Positions 31,301 through 40,740 of a stretch of 64,000 nucleotides of DNA are shown here, piece after piece. Where the stretch lies: positions 868,001-932,000 of the forward strand of contig JBCAMK010000013.1 in NCBI GenBank assembly GCA_038503065.1. The letters are read 5' to 3'. This DNA is from Paragyromitra xinjiangensis. Taxonomy: Eukaryota; Ascomycota; Pezizomycetes; Pezizales; Discinaceae. Each line of letters begins with the position of its first letter. Positions within the stretch are counted from its first letter, which is position 1. The position numbers and the translations under genes were made by a program. The notes beneath the pieces are model-generated. The model saw only the letters and a list, made by a program, of their open reading frames with translations. It was not told the origin of the DNA and searched no databases.

Positions 31301-32075
31301 TGCCGGAACAACCCTCCAGTCACACTCAGGCAACTGCAACCTCGGACATCAATGTGAAAACGAAGATGCCGAACTCCATGGTATACAGGAAGCCACTTCA
31401 TATCTCATCCAAAACCTACCAATAGACAATGCCGACATTTACCTTTGCATTGACAATCAAAATGCAATCAGAGCCTTAACTGGAGGACCCACATCCAACA
31501 GACAATTTTTGAACGATACTTTATCGCACATCAAAACCCTCCATAATCTAAACTGTTCGATCACCGCACGCTGGACCCCATCTCACATGGGCATAGCAGG
31601 CAACGAGATAGCAGATCGACTGGCCAAGGAAGGGCTAACAAAACATCCATGCAAACACACCTGCACAACATTGGGCTGGCTTTGCCTACAACCCAAATTA
31701 CAACTCCTAAGAGAATGGCAGCGGAATGCTCCCACTCCAGTTTCTTTACATCCTCCTCACGTTATCAGATTCCTCCGACGATCACAAGCACGAGCTATTT
31801 CCCTACTACGCACGAATCAAACCAAAGCGGACCCAAACCCACTGACTCCTCCAACAACATGTGCATGCGGAGAAATATCATCATCAGTACACTTAGCCTT
31901 ACACTGCCCGCTAAACCTTTCTTCACGCCCACAATGGGGAAGTAATTGGCACACAGCAATATTGAACAACACCAACGCAACTGATTTACTTTACTTTATT
32001 CGTATGAATAATTTGGTTCAACTTTCTTCAAATTCATATTTGGATGCAATCTCCAATTGTAACTTGCTTGATTAA
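28353..32075 (+). CDS. ORF2 of LINE-X copy 3: endonuclease, reverse transcriptase, RNase H
   Basis: 1,240 residues, all open. N-terminal endonuclease: QLNCAKGQAS, LQEPWVDH, AGDFNLHHPWWYG, DHITL. RT from about residue 500: SYRPVSLLSCLGKLLEK, HHTGARTGVSAIDS, ATDIDGAFNCVSHP, GLPQGSPLSS and the catalytic YIDDD. RNase H from about residue 960: YSDGSKSETGT, EDAELHGIQEA, CIDNQNAIRAL, GNEIADRLAKEG. C-terminal Cys/His cluster CACGEISSSVHLALHC. This domain order (endonuclease-RT-RNase H with a preceding CCHC ORF1) is that of the Tad/I-like LINE groups of fungi. It nicks the target and reverse-transcribes the RNA in place (target-primed reverse transcription). Confidence 0.92.
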   Translation: MQPHPTSSGIAIVQQLNCAKGQASTLSVIRDIDSSNNILIQMLQEPWVDHNGLPPAASNFDIYFPCVFPKVVIYIRKNLNIKTIVTFKPNPNMIAVTLQTAHTKLEVCNLYLQPRTNDNHYLPLLSHSFHTNSILAGDFNLHHPWWYGKEAETSHRYFSRHLHLTETVTEWLEENNFRLLNKPGTFTHFPRNGNSPSIIDLTFARGLTDILGPWSAPATDGHNSDHITLKTVLYLHPPSYISRLLYSKTNWPIFHKTIQDGIIPFDYSNIQATETTLDHIENLINKAIQNAVPLSKPKIQAKAWWTPHLSTLKRKLTWLEKQRRKPNSSPIIRHQANETRRIWRAEIIQAKWNHWHLTLKGMNPSAAWNLLNKSSARNKSTIPAIQGNTTNEDIGASFRQTFFPPQNEPPPLPIDFLPPPLTDTSEHTHIITAQEIENLLQHSNMRTAVGADGFNYLTLREVHRARPALLVALFNNLLQSGHMPDRWKITHCVPIPKSNKADYSDPKSYRPVSLLSCLGKLLEKIVAKSLERYATLNGAIRQHHTGARTGVSAIDSLHLILTPAQKQLLIPITNNDRKTQRLPPRPTLLATDIDGAFNCVSHPHLIQILQHYRFPNWCIKWMSSFTSNRTLAFRINGNLEPPLPLKIGLPQGSPLSSITFVIYAAALDSPNAPTNELSTIYIDDDTALQLAKTPLYATKRLTERHKAKTQRANFLNISFSEPKTELLHLIPSSSSLSIKQSIHLFNKTIDPSPQIKVLGITLDQRLNFHTHCQKAASRLRTSLYLVNNLVKSKGPTPHLLHQLALTIILPAALFGSEVWWTGTSDILNRLNPPYHRVARLITGLPKFTPINKLLPEAGLPPLNLLLDMRTQLYAIRILRSPNNPLHHILQQHLQHNKFVGTGLQRVGNVLSKLLQGSPLEALSLPAHPYLPHNNIHIVGTKQSATLSHKDWINSLSNAWVVYSDGSKSETGTTAAGWNIQHIFAGTTLQSHSGNCNLGHQCENEDAELHGIQEATSYLIQNLPIDNADIYLCIDNQNAIRALTGGPTSNRQFLNDTLSHIKTLHNLNCSITARWTPSHMGIAGNEIADRLAKEGLTKHPCKHTCTTLGWLCLQPKLQLLREWQRNAPTPVSLHPPHVIRFLRRSQARAISLLRTNQTKADPNPLTPPTTCACGEISSSVHLALHCPLNLSSRPQWGSNWHTAILNNTNATDLLYFIRMNNLVQLSSNSYLDAISNCNLLD

Positions 32076-33632
32076 AGAATGAAAACTGGTAATCCGGGCG
32101 GGGGAAGCTTTTCTTTTGTTTCCGGTTATTGGGGATATTTCATTTATTATATTTTTTGATTTGATTTAAAGTCGTTTAAGTGTGATTGTTTGTTATGTTT
32201 CGTTTTGAGTTTTCTTTATTATGTATGATGTTTTTCTTTTTAACGGGGAAGAAGAGGTTGGCGGTGGATGAGGTCATGTATTCTTATACGCGTACCATTC
32301 GGTAGCTAGTTAGGTTAGCGATCGTCTAAAATTAAATGAAATTGGAAAATTGGAAATTGGGCCTCAATTTCTATGGACTTCATTGTGGGACTACCTGAGT
32401 CCAATGGGTACACCAAGGTGTGGGTCATAGTTGACCGCTTCTCCAAGATGGCTCACTTTATTCCGCTGCCAACGCTGAATAAGACTGAGGACATGGCGAA
32501 GCTCTTCCTTACTGAGGTATGGAAGCACCACGGGCTCCCTGAGGACATAGTCTCAGATAGAGACAGCAAGTTCCTGTCCCACTTCTGGCAATCATTGATG
32601 GACCTCCTCTCAGTTAAGCTGAACCTATCGACGGCCTTCCACCCACAGACAGATGGCCAAACGGAACGGGTTAATCAGACGCTAGAGCAGTACATGCGTA
32701 CGTACTGTTCCTATCAACAGGACGACTGGGCAGAGTCACTACCTCTTGCGGAGTATGCCTACAACTCTGCCATCTCCGAGGCCACAAAGTACTCGTCGTT
32801 CTGCGCCAACTATGGGTTTGAACCTAGAACCAACTGGCCCAAACCGAAGCCGTCTACTGAGTGGAGCAATCCAGCGAGCGAGGTGATCATTTCACAGTGG
32901 GAGACTATCTGGGGACACATGAACGCAAACCTGGCAAAGGCAAGACTCCGGATGGCCTGGTGGTATGATAAACACCACATGAAGGCGCCAGAGGTAAAGC
33001 CTGGGGATGAAGTGATGCTTGACCGCCGCAATGTGCAAACAAAGCGGCCGATGAACAAGCTGGACCGCAAGAAGCTCGGTCCCTTCAAGGTTGTGAAGGC
33101 TGTAGGCAAGCGTGCTTACCAGCTAGACCTACCCCCGCAGATGAAGATTCATCCTGTGTTCCATGTCAGCCTACTGGAGCCATACAAGACTCCTGAAGAC
33201 CCGCTGAGAAGAGTGCCCCCGCCGGAGCCAGAGGAGATAGAAGGCCAGGAGAACTGGGTGGTCAACGAGGTGGTGGATTCGAGGGTGAACAGGCAGGTGA
33301 AGAGGGTGGAATACCTAGTGCTCTGGGAAGGATTCGAGCAGGAGGACGCTACTTGGGAACCATGGGAAAACCTGAAGAGGACTGCGGAGGATGCACTCCT
33401 GGACTTCCACAAACGCTACCCCAAGAAGCCTAGGGAGGCTCGAGTGAAGGGGCTATCGTAGCCATGCTTCTTTTGTCTTTATTTCCTATCAACGATACAA
33501 GCTATCTTTCCTGCATCTCAATCATTTCCTATCGGCGGTATTCTCTCTTCAATTATTTCATTTGTACAACACCATCATAGACCTAGACCTAGACATAGAA
33601 CGAGTATTGTAACTAGACCCTGAGGGCAGGTT

Positions 33633-33649
33633 CTTGGAGAGGGAGGTAC
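33633..33649 (+). promoter_or_regulatory. Polypurine tract of Gypsy-2
   Basis: TTGGAGAGGGAGGTAC lies directly before the 3' LTR. The same AGGAGAGGGAGGTAC precedes the Gypsy-3 LTR at 55450-55466. Between the pol stop (33461) and this tract is 170 bp of non-coding sequence. Confidence 0.8.
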
Positions 33650-34352
33650 TGTAACGGGTACGCCGTTACTGCCTCTAGTATGTGTAGTAGACCAGGGCCG
33701 GACTGATGGGACTGTAGGAGCCTGCATCGGTGGGGTTGCTCCCACATGCAGAGAGCTACCGCATCCCACTGATCTGGTTGATACAGAGGAACCGTATGTG
33801 CGTAAGCTGACGAGCTGACGGCACATAGACGGCTGCATCTACCACTCCGAGGAAGTGGTAGAGTTCTGAATCAACCTGTGCAGTATGCATCAGCGGAAGC
33901 TGATAGGCAACGCACTGGCAGCGCTATCTACAAGTAATACACATGCGGATTAGACTGAACTGCGCCGTGTATGTAGGACTGCAGTGTGCAGGACTATGCC
34001 GGGGGTTCATAAAGTCTAGAGTGGTCAGATTGCTAATGGAGGTGCGGCAGCTCTAGGAGCATAGCCCCCGGAAGTACGGAAGGTCTTCCGGAGTAGAACA
34101 CCAGTCCATTTGGCAATGGGACTCCGGGTCAAACCCAGTCCCCCACTAGAGCACGGCAGAGCGAGGACTGCGGAACGCAGGTGTTTAAATACATCGCGAA
34201 TGCTCCACCCTGCTGCTCTTTCTTCAGCGATAGTTGAGCCCTTAAGATTCTTGAGTAGTTTGCACGAAAAGAATCGGATTCTGAACTTGATCTATATCCA
34301 TTTCGCAACGGCCGTACACCTAGCCTATCTACCTAGGCCTACCCCCGTTACA
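33650..34352 (+). repeat. 3' LTR of Gypsy-2 (703 bp)
   Basis: By eye identical to the 5' LTR except for one C-to-T change. On its right the sequence enters the second helicase gene in mid-exon, without a copy of the left flank. Confidence 0.93.
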
Positions 34353-35075
34353 CTTTCGATGGCTTAAGAATGACTTGATTCCTTTGCTTACGGCAGCGGG
34401 AGAATCAGACCCTCCACACAAAGCTGTCCTGTTTGCCCCCTTGCCAGCTCAAACATACTTGGTAAACTGGGTAAGCCCCAGCCTTCCAATCCTACGCCAT
34501 CCGTTACCATACTCCTACTTTTATCTATTGTGAAGCTAAGGGCGTTTTAGTGGTTCAAGACCTACTTCTCCGAGATCGAATGCTACCACTTCAAAGCGAC
34601 ACTCAACGGTGGAGAGCGAGTGCAACTCCTTGAAGCTTTCGATGTTTCTAAAAAGCCGGGGGTCCTCATAATCACTCCGGCCCTAGGTGGTAACGGCATC
34701 AATCTTATTTGCGCCGACCACCTCGTAATCTTACAGAAATTTTGGAACATGAATGAACAGAAGCAAGCTATGGCCCGTATCCACCGGATTGGACAGAAGC
34801 GTAAGCCCAAGGCCTTTATTCTCCATACTAAAGGCGGAATCGACGACCGCATCACGGAGCTTCAGATGGCGAATGGTCGTTTTGAAGTGAGGGTTATGCA
34901 TGGGCTCATGGGAAAGGATCTTACCTACGAGCAGATCCTGAACACGCGGACTACCAGGCAGGGGGAGCCCCTCAAAACGCAACCGAATAGCATCTCGGAA
35001 AGCAAGGAGGGAGAGGACAGTAGCAGCGAGGATAAACTGAACGAGGATGCGAGGACCCTCTTTAACATTATTTGA
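34353..35075 (+). pseudogene. SNF2-family helicase, C-terminal lobe (module 2), cut by Gypsy-2
   Basis: Right of the LTR the frame reads RWLKNDLIPLLTAAGE...KAVLFAPLPAQTYLVNW, then a probable intron (donor GTAAGC near 34467, acceptor before LRAF at about 34537). It continues through VLIITPALGGNGINLI and the motif VI block QAMARIHRIGQKRKPKAF, ending with an acidic tail and TGA at 35073-35075. A TAG interrupts LRAF-WF near 34550. Motif VI is the canonical SNF2 form here, unlike module 1. The ATPase N-lobe is missing, lost at the LTR junction. A DUF6532-type gene follows about 300 bp downstream on the same strand, repeating the module 1 order. Confidence 0.8.
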
Positions 35076-35397
35076 TCCTGTCAGCGGCCATTTTTCCCCA
35101 TCACATATTTTCTTTTGGAAACGCTCTCTATGGGGCCACATATAAGTATTTTATTTCTTTAGGCGTTATGCAGGTATGAGGCGCTAGGTGTCTCATTTTG
35201 GTATTTGGGTTGAGACGGGTCTGCGGAGGGTCTTAGAGGCTATTTTGTGTGTATACTCGATTTCAACTTATACTCTCTGCTATCTATATTTTCCCCTATA
35301 TCAAGCAGTCTTTTGATTCAAAGACATGTAGTTTTAGGCTTAGCTCGCAATTCTATGAGTCAATCAATTTCTCATTCAGCTTTGACCAGCTCTAGTA

Positions 35398-37183
35398 ATG
35401 ACCAAAACAGATAACTTACAGATCCCACCATCTCCCCTGCAGCTCCTACTTCTCAAACAGCTCCCACTTTTTCCAAGCATAGGTACCGCGTTATCGCACT
35501 TCTATAATCATTCCACTTCAAATTCAACACGGTCATGTTTACAGATGACTCGGACGGTCTGGAGACCGATCAAGAGGCCTCATTTTTAGGTGTGTACGGT
35601 CCGATGGACCTTCCACCCGCGTAACGTTGACACCAACCAAAAACATAACTAACGCGTGGTGCTGGAGATCACGGACGAACAAGATCTAGGCATCTATCAC
35701 GGGAGGTGGAGTGTTTAGCAAAGAATACGCCGCGGCAAAGAAGCTATTCGAGCACCCCTGACACCGATCCGGGACATAGAATGGCACGAAGCCAACAGGT
35801 AACATAGTCACCCATACAAGTAAGCTTTTGCTTACACAAGATAGGGACGAGTGCGTTGGGAAAGTGGCGTAACCCGACCAGATAAAACCCCAAAACGCGT
35901 AACATCTACGAGCAAAAAGCGTCTGGGTGTGTTCGTCGAAGGCTTACAACCTAATAAACGGCTATCTCAAGTTAGGTCTTCAGACAGTCTACGTCAAAGT
36001 GATAACACGCCCACTTTCGCCAACCACAACAAACACCCGGGTAATGGGAGTGAACATGGTAGCGAAGGTGGTGGTGTCGAGAACAGTGTCATAAATGCAC
36101 CCCGACGATTCCACCAGCGCGATATGATACCACTCGAAAATATAGGAACATTCAACATAACCAATACACGCATACAGGGCCCCGTTCTTGCTGAAGCCCC
36201 TTGGCCTAATACGAGGTCTCGTGATGATATGATTGGTCAATGCTGGAAAGACTCGATTGCGTTTTTGACAAAATCTCCGGTCCGAAGAATGTCCCAGGAT
36301 CCTGACGCAATATCGTTGCCGCTGGTATGTGTTCTGTACCTGACAGCCTGCATCAGCCTGGACTCTCCGTGTTTGCTCAAGGATATTTAGCTACGAAAAA
36401 GAATCTCGAATGTGCGTGGCTATCTGGTAAACTCCATGAGGAAGTCGGTAGCCGTTGATTACAAATTAAAACTCCGCAGACCTAATGAATGCAAGGAGCA
36501 AGTGAGAAGCTTGCTGTTGAACGACGCATTTGCCGGAAGGTCGGTGGATATGGTACGTCGGACCGAACGAGGGCCGTCCGGGAAATGATCAGCCTGACAC
36601 ATGATAGGACGGTGTACCAGTATTAGCATACTTTAGTAGCCAGGCACTACGTGCGGCAGTAATCAGGTATTTCTTCAAGGAAGGCGGTTTAGCTTACCAA
36701 AAAGAATTACAAGACTACTTCTATCCACTGAGGTGGACTACAATTCTAATCACAGCAACGGCAGTTTCGTGCGCTCTCCAGGACTATTCGGAGACTGGGG
36801 TTAAGGCTAGTATAGTGACTGAGTTCAGTCAGGAGAACTTCTCTAGTAAGGATCCCACAGCATAGGTAATTCAAATGCTAATGGAGCTAGCGGTATATTA
36901 CCGGCTACAGAACACGGCCAAAGGACTAACGGAGGCACGCCGCTCAAAATTGCTAGCCTGGTACAACAAAGAGGCCGAGAAGGAAGTCAAGAGTAGAAAA
37001 GGTCTCCCTGCAAACCAAACAAAGGGTCACAAGGACCAAATGGGCGATTATTGTGGCGACCTCGATGAGAGTGGGGAAGAGAGTGACGAAAGCGCCGGCA
37101 GCACTGGAGGGGACCACGGGGAGGACGACGGGGAGGACGGCGAGGACGGCGAGGAGAACGATGGGGATGATGGAGAGGACTAA
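35398..37183 (+). pseudogene. DUF6532-type gene (module 2), decayed
   Basis: The first 450 bases are broken low-complexity frames (DDSDGLETDQEASF and similar). The recognisable part is 35851-36324 (ending DAISLPL), intron 36325-36390, exon 36391-36552 (LRKRISNVRGYLVNSMRKSV), intron 36553-36607, exon 36608-37183 (DGVPVLAYFSSQALRAAV...TTILITATAVSCAL), with an in-frame TAG at 36863-36865 and a long acidic C-terminal tail (GEDGEDGEENDGDDGED). It aligns by eye block for block with the module 1 gene, including two intron positions. The family function is unknown. The start is not fixed. Confidence 0.65.
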
Positions 37184-37479
37184 GAGAAATAGCAGACTAT
37201 GGGAAGATTAGGTTGAGGGCCCGCGGGCAATTAGTAGCAAGATATAGAGGCTCAAGCAACACCCACGACATCACCAATAGTAGAAAAGTAGAACGGAATA
37301 GATTATTTTAAATCGCGACAAAGTTGATCAAAACGTTAGGTCCCAAGGACCGTCCGCAAATACACCAGGACCGTCCGCAGCTTCCTAGGAGCAAACCAGA
37401 CTGTCCACCATATTCCCAGATATATTCACGCGCGATCCCACAGGCAAACCACGAGCTTCCCAGGGAAACAAAGCTTAGT

Positions 37480-37612
37480 TCCAAGGACTCCTAGGGACTA
37501 GTGCCAACGTCTCCCGGGATACCATCTCGTCCCTCGGGATCGGGTAGTGTCTCAGCTATCCCAGCTATCCCCGGGACCCCCAGGGACCCCCAGGGACTAT
37601 TTTTAACTTTTT
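37480..37612. repeat. GGGAC/GTCCC-rich quasi-palindromic stretch
   Basis: Repeated words AGGGACTAG, CCCGGGA, TCCCTCGGGA, CCCCCAGGGACCCCCAGGGAC. Upstream, 37190-37480 has three copies of GGACCGTCCGC/GGACTGTCC. No gene is seen in 37184-37626. Confidence 0.55.
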
Positions 37613-37626
37613 CTGATGCTGCGGTG

Positions 37627-38057
37627 TAATAGTGGAACTGAGAGCAGGGGAGAGACTACCAACTGTTGCATTTCCCACTTTTGAAGGTATTCGGGTAAGT
37701 AATCTTATGAGGTGGAGCTTTGATTCAAAGAAACTAACAACCACCTGTGGTTAGATGGTAGAACTACAGCCAGAAACTGTATACTTTCGCAGCAATGGCA
37801 TTCCATACTCCAGAACACAACTTCCGATTCAAAACGCCTTTGCACTTACCATTCACAAAACTCAAGGCCTTTCTCTGAGACGCATATGCTTGGCATTAGA
37901 CTCCACGATATTTAGTGTTGGCCAAGCATACACTGCACTTAGTCGCGCAAGCAAGTTGGAGGATGTTTCTATCACGGATTTTGATATTGCTGCTGTAAAG
38001 GTAGATGAAGAGGCAAGGCTTGAGTATCAGCGTTTGGAGAAATTAGTCAGTTAGGAT
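37627..38057 (+). pseudogene. Pif1/Helitron-type helicase, C-terminal fragment
   Basis: First piece GVIVELRAGERLPTVAFPTFEGIR, then about 59 bases starting GTAAGTAATC and ending GTGGTTAG (a likely intron, 37695-37754), then VELQPETVYF..NGIPYSRTQLPIQNAFALTIHKTQGLSLRRI and QAYTALSRASKLEDVSITDFD to TAG near 38055. The HKTQG and ALSRA boxes are the last helicase motifs of Pif1-like enzymes; Helitrons carry such a helicase behind a Rep domain. Neither Rep nor the Walker A box is in the window. I read it as a Helitron relic. Confidence 0.72.
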
Positions 38058-38069
38058 ACAAATAAGACT

Positions 38070-38545
38070 ATCAAACTCGTCAGACTGGTGAGACTGGTAG
38101 GACTGGTAGAAGAAGTGGAACTTATGGCAGCAGTCGGAGGTGTGGGACTTGTGAGACTCATGGGTGTAACGGAACTGGTTGGGCCTGTGGGACTGGTGTA
38201 AATCGTAGAACTGGTGAGAGCAGTGGGACTTGTAAGACTTGGGGGACTCTGGAGACTTGTGAGACTCATGGAACTCATGGCAGGAGTAGAACCAGTGGCA
38301 ATCGTGGGAGTGGTTCAAGTTGAAGCAGTGGGATTGGTGGGACTCGTGAGACTCATGGCAGCAGTAGAACCATTGGGACTCGTGGGAGTGGTAGGACTTG
38401 TGAGATTTGTGGAAGTAGTGGGACCGGTGAGCTTGTGGAAGTGGTGGGACTCGGGGGATTGGTTGAAGGTGTGGAAGTTGTGGATGCTGTGGAACTCGTG
38501 AGACTTTTGAGGCTGATAAGACTAGTGGAACATGTAGGATCTGTG
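38070..38545 (+). repeat. Degenerate minisatellite of GTGGGACTCGTGAGACT-type units
   Basis: Units of 12-18 bases (GTGGGACTGGTGAGACTCATGG and variants) fill about 475 bases right after the helicase fragment. It makes open frames rich in Ser/His on the minus strand and Gly/Val on the plus strand, which I take as by-products. Confidence 0.75.
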
Positions 38546-38842
38546 GGACTGGCTGGTGACTAATTGAACCAGGCAATCGACAAAGCTTGGGCATGCACTT
38601 GTACGTTAGGATGTGACATTGTTGGATGAATGTAAGCTGTAAAATATCAGTGGTATTAAAGACGGGTGTAAAATACTTTTAAATGATGTGGGTTATATCC
38701 GATTCCAATAAGATAGAAATAGGTTGATGTAAACAAAAGTAGAAGAACAAACATAGAATGAAGAAAACTTCAAGAGAGCATAACATACTACTGAGGGGAG
38801 TCATTGACATAAATGGTAAGAAACAACGAAAACTCAATACAC
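38546..38842. other. Intergenic, no feature seen
   Basis: A/T-rich spacer between the minisatellite and the end of the dioxygenase-like gene. It likely holds the 3' UTR of that minus-strand gene. Confidence 0.5.
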
Positions 38843-40081
38843 TCAATTATTACACTTTCCACCAGACATCTTCTCACCCTTCTGTCTCTCCTTCTTCTCT
38901 GCTCGCAACACTGCCCTATGCTGTTTCCTCTCCTTATTCTTTTTCTTCTGTTTTTCTTCCATTCTCTTCTTGCCTTCCTTCTTTTCGTACTGTGGCTTAC
39001 CTCTGCTTTGGTCTGTCCTATTCATGTTGTCAAACGTACTCTTGTGACAAAACAAATCAATACTGTTCCGGAGACCAGAAGTAATCTCTGTCACCTTGTG
39101 CGCAATCAGTGCCCCCATAAACATAAACCCCTCTCCGATTGACAGTTCAACCCTCATCTTCAACTGCCACAACACCAAATCACCTCCAGTAAACCCATCC
39201 CCGTATGGAGCCACACAGTTGTAGGAGTTAGGCACATCCATCCAATCCTGATGTGATTTAGACACATCTCCACTCTGATTCCTGTTGATACATACCCCAT
39301 GCCAGGCTCCTGCAACAGGTCTAACTGGTGTCCCCCGTTTGGTATTGACTCTTCCAATGTGCTTGACGATTGTACCTGTTAGCCTCACATACTGCTCAGG
39401 ATTCTGCATCCTCAACTCATGACTCAATGCATCAAATAACTCCTGGTTCGCAGCCAGCCATTCATCAGCAACAGGTTGATCCTCCTCCATCTCCTTGCTC
39501 TCCCGAATTGCTCCATAGTCAGCCCATGCTGCATAATGCCTGCTGTCAAACACTCCCCGTGCCTCAGGATCTCCACCACCTCCTTGCCTCCTTGCTGCCC
39601 TGTCAGGTAACATGGCATCTGCCTCTCTCAACCTCTCCATAAGTCTCTGCTCGATCTTGAACCTGTAGCCCAAAAGAACCCCTTTGCTGTCCTTGATCTC
39701 CAATGGCCCCAATGACGATGGAAAAAAAGTAAAAGCACGTACTGCCTCTGGATGCTCTGCAATCTCTGGCAACAATCCCACTTGCCCTTTAGATTTATTC
39801 AATAAATCTGTGAAGGTTTTGTTGGTTGTAGCCACATGTTTCTTCCTATTTTTGTCTATCCATGAGTCCAAAATTGTTTGTACCTCTACCTCCAAAGAAC
39901 TCCCCTTTGGCATTCCCCCAGGAAGAGATTGCCTGGTAAAGGCTCCAGTAGTAATAAGGTGTTTGGCTCTCTTTGAATAATGAGTTGTTGTGGTTGCAGG
40001 TGTGGGTGCAGGAGTGAATGCGGGAGTGGATGCAGACGCAGAAGCTGAGGCAGAGGCTGATGAAGAGGTGGAGAAAGTCAT
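38843..40081 (-). CDS. 2-oxoglutarate/Fe(II) dioxygenase-like protein, candidate TET/JBP relative
   Basis: Intronless, 412 residues, ATG at 40081 followed by a Ser/Ala/Thr/Pro-rich start. The second half has the pattern of a double-stranded beta-helix dioxygenase: HQDWMD (HxD, about residues 278-280), GDGFTGGDLVLWQLKMRVEL, then GEGFMFMGALIAHKV (distal His about 327) and SGLRNSIDLF (Arg about 337, the 2-oxoglutarate-binding position). The very charged C-terminus (KKEGKKRMEEKQKKKNKE) suggests nucleic-acid contact. The HxD..GG.L..L..G..H..G.R.S spacing fits TET/JBP-type enzymes, which are expanded in some fungi and oxidise 5-methylcytosine or thymine; that assignment is inference. No stops or frameshifts, so probably a working gene among relics. 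Confidence 0.68.
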   Translation of the reverse strand: MTFSTSSSASASASASASTPAFTPAPTPATTTTHYSKRAKHLITTGAFTRQSLPGGMPKGSSLEVEVQTILDSWIDKNRKKHVATTNKTFTDLLNKSKGQVGLLPEIAEHPEAVRAFTFFPSSLGPLEIKDSKGVLLGYRFKIEQRLMERLREADAMLPDRAARRQGGGGDPEARGVFDSRHYAAWADYGAIRESKEMEEDQPVADEWLAANQELFDALSHELRMQNPEQYVRLTGTIVKHIGRVNTKRGTPVRPVAGAWHGVCINRNQSGDVSKSHQDWMDVPNSYNCVAPYGDGFTGGDLVLWQLKMRVELSIGEGFMFMGALIAHKVTEITSGLRNSIDLFCHKSTFDNMNRTDQSRGKPQYEKKEGKKRMEEKQKKKNKERKQHRAVLRAEKKERQKGEKMSGGKCNN

Positions 40082-40740
40082 TGCTTGATGGAAATCTGGA
40101 TAGAACCTCTGTCAGTCTATGCCTTATGAACACCCCCGACAGTAATAGTTGTAGTAGTAGTAGCAGTAGAAGTGGCAGGTGTATGATTTCCACATACGGG
40201 AGCTTTTAAAACCTCAGCATGAGGGTACTTGTCTTTATCGTCTACATCATTGACGTGAGCTTAAAGTCCTGCTAGACGGCCACCAACCTCTAAAGGTACA
40301 ACTGCCAGCTTTAACCTCCTGAGGAGGGCAGTTATCCTCAAGCTGAGTTGCAGTTATTCTCAAGCTGAGCGTGTTTGCCTTCACAAAGGTTCAGCATAGG
40401 GCCGAAGCCGTACACTGCTAGCTAAAATGCCACACTCCACCACCAACAAGTTGGCAGCGTGTCCACCAAACTCCCTCATCAACTGTATGTATACAGTCAA
40501 CGTAGCCATAGGAGTTGACTTTCACATGGAGCGAGTGGGGGTGTGTTGCCAAACACATAAACACAAGAACAAACGAACATAAGAACACACAAACACATGA
40601 ACACACAAACACACAAACACACAAGCAATAGGAACTGACAGAGGAGTGTTGCGTACCAACCTTATGGAACACAAGTGGAGGAGGACAAGCAAAGGGCAGG
40701 CAGAGGAAGACGAGCTGAGGAGGTCGGGTGGAAGACAAGA
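40082..40740. other. Upstream region of the dioxygenase-like gene with short repeats
   Basis: Holds GTAGTAGTAGTAGCAG (40150-40170), a duplicated CAGTTATyCTCAAGCTGAG (40328-40365) and an (ACACAA/ACACAAAC)n microsatellite at 40558-40625. No convincing gene is seen. Confidence 0.5.

Larger units (their letters stand above)
26630..32356 (+). mobile_element. LINE-X copy 3, full-length and apparently intact
   Basis: Target duplication TTGGGCCTCA at 26620-26629 and 32357-32366. 5' UTR about 0.3 kb, ORF1, ORF2 overlapping as TAATG, 3' UTR 32076-32356 ending AATTAAATGAAATTGGAAAATTGGAAA. Both ORFs are open, so this is the best candidate for an active autonomous LINE in the window. Confidence 0.93.
24077..33461 (+). 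pseudogene. pol of Gypsy-2 (protease-RT-RNase H-integrase-chromodomain), split by LINE-X 3
   Basis: ATG 24077 (the frame is open from 24050). Visible: aspartic protease FDTGC (about residue 75); RT with KIDLKDGFN, MPFGLCNAPSSFQ and the YLDD box; a Ty3-type RNase H with VETDASDFAKGA and FTDHKNLEYF; the integrase zinc finger (H...H..C..CQRNK); after the LINE, the integrase core (MDFIVGLP, VSDRDSKF, FHPQTDGQTER) and a C-terminal chromodomain (EYLVLWEGF...ATWEPWENL). The chromodomain would steer insertion to marked chromatin. LINE-X 3 entered between the zinc finger and the core with target TTGGGCCTCA; the frame is restored on removal. No internal stop other than the insertion is visible. gag and pol are separate ORFs, 197 bases apart. 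Confidence 0.9.
18434..34352 (+). mobile_element. Gypsy-2: chromodomain Ty3/Gypsy element with two nested LINE insertions
   Basis: Two 703-bp LTRs (18434-19136 and 33650-34352) differ at only one visible base (C/T in GCCGTGyATGTAGG), so the insertion is recent. Without half-LINE C (20740-23032) and LINE-X 3 (26630-32356), both removable with their target copies in frame, the element is about 7.9 kb. Order: LTR, gag with an intron, pol (protease, RT, RNase H, integrase, chromodomain), polypurine tract, LTR. The 5-bp flanks do not match (CTCAG left; CTTTC right), and the left side is LINE-X while the right side is a helicase gene, which suggests recombination between LTRs of different copies. 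Confidence 0.9.

Noticed and set aside
38043..38594. 183-codon Ser/His-rich ORF on the minus strand
   Set aside because: It is the translation of a degenerate minisatellite; the opposite strand and other frames are equally open. No start context or motif.
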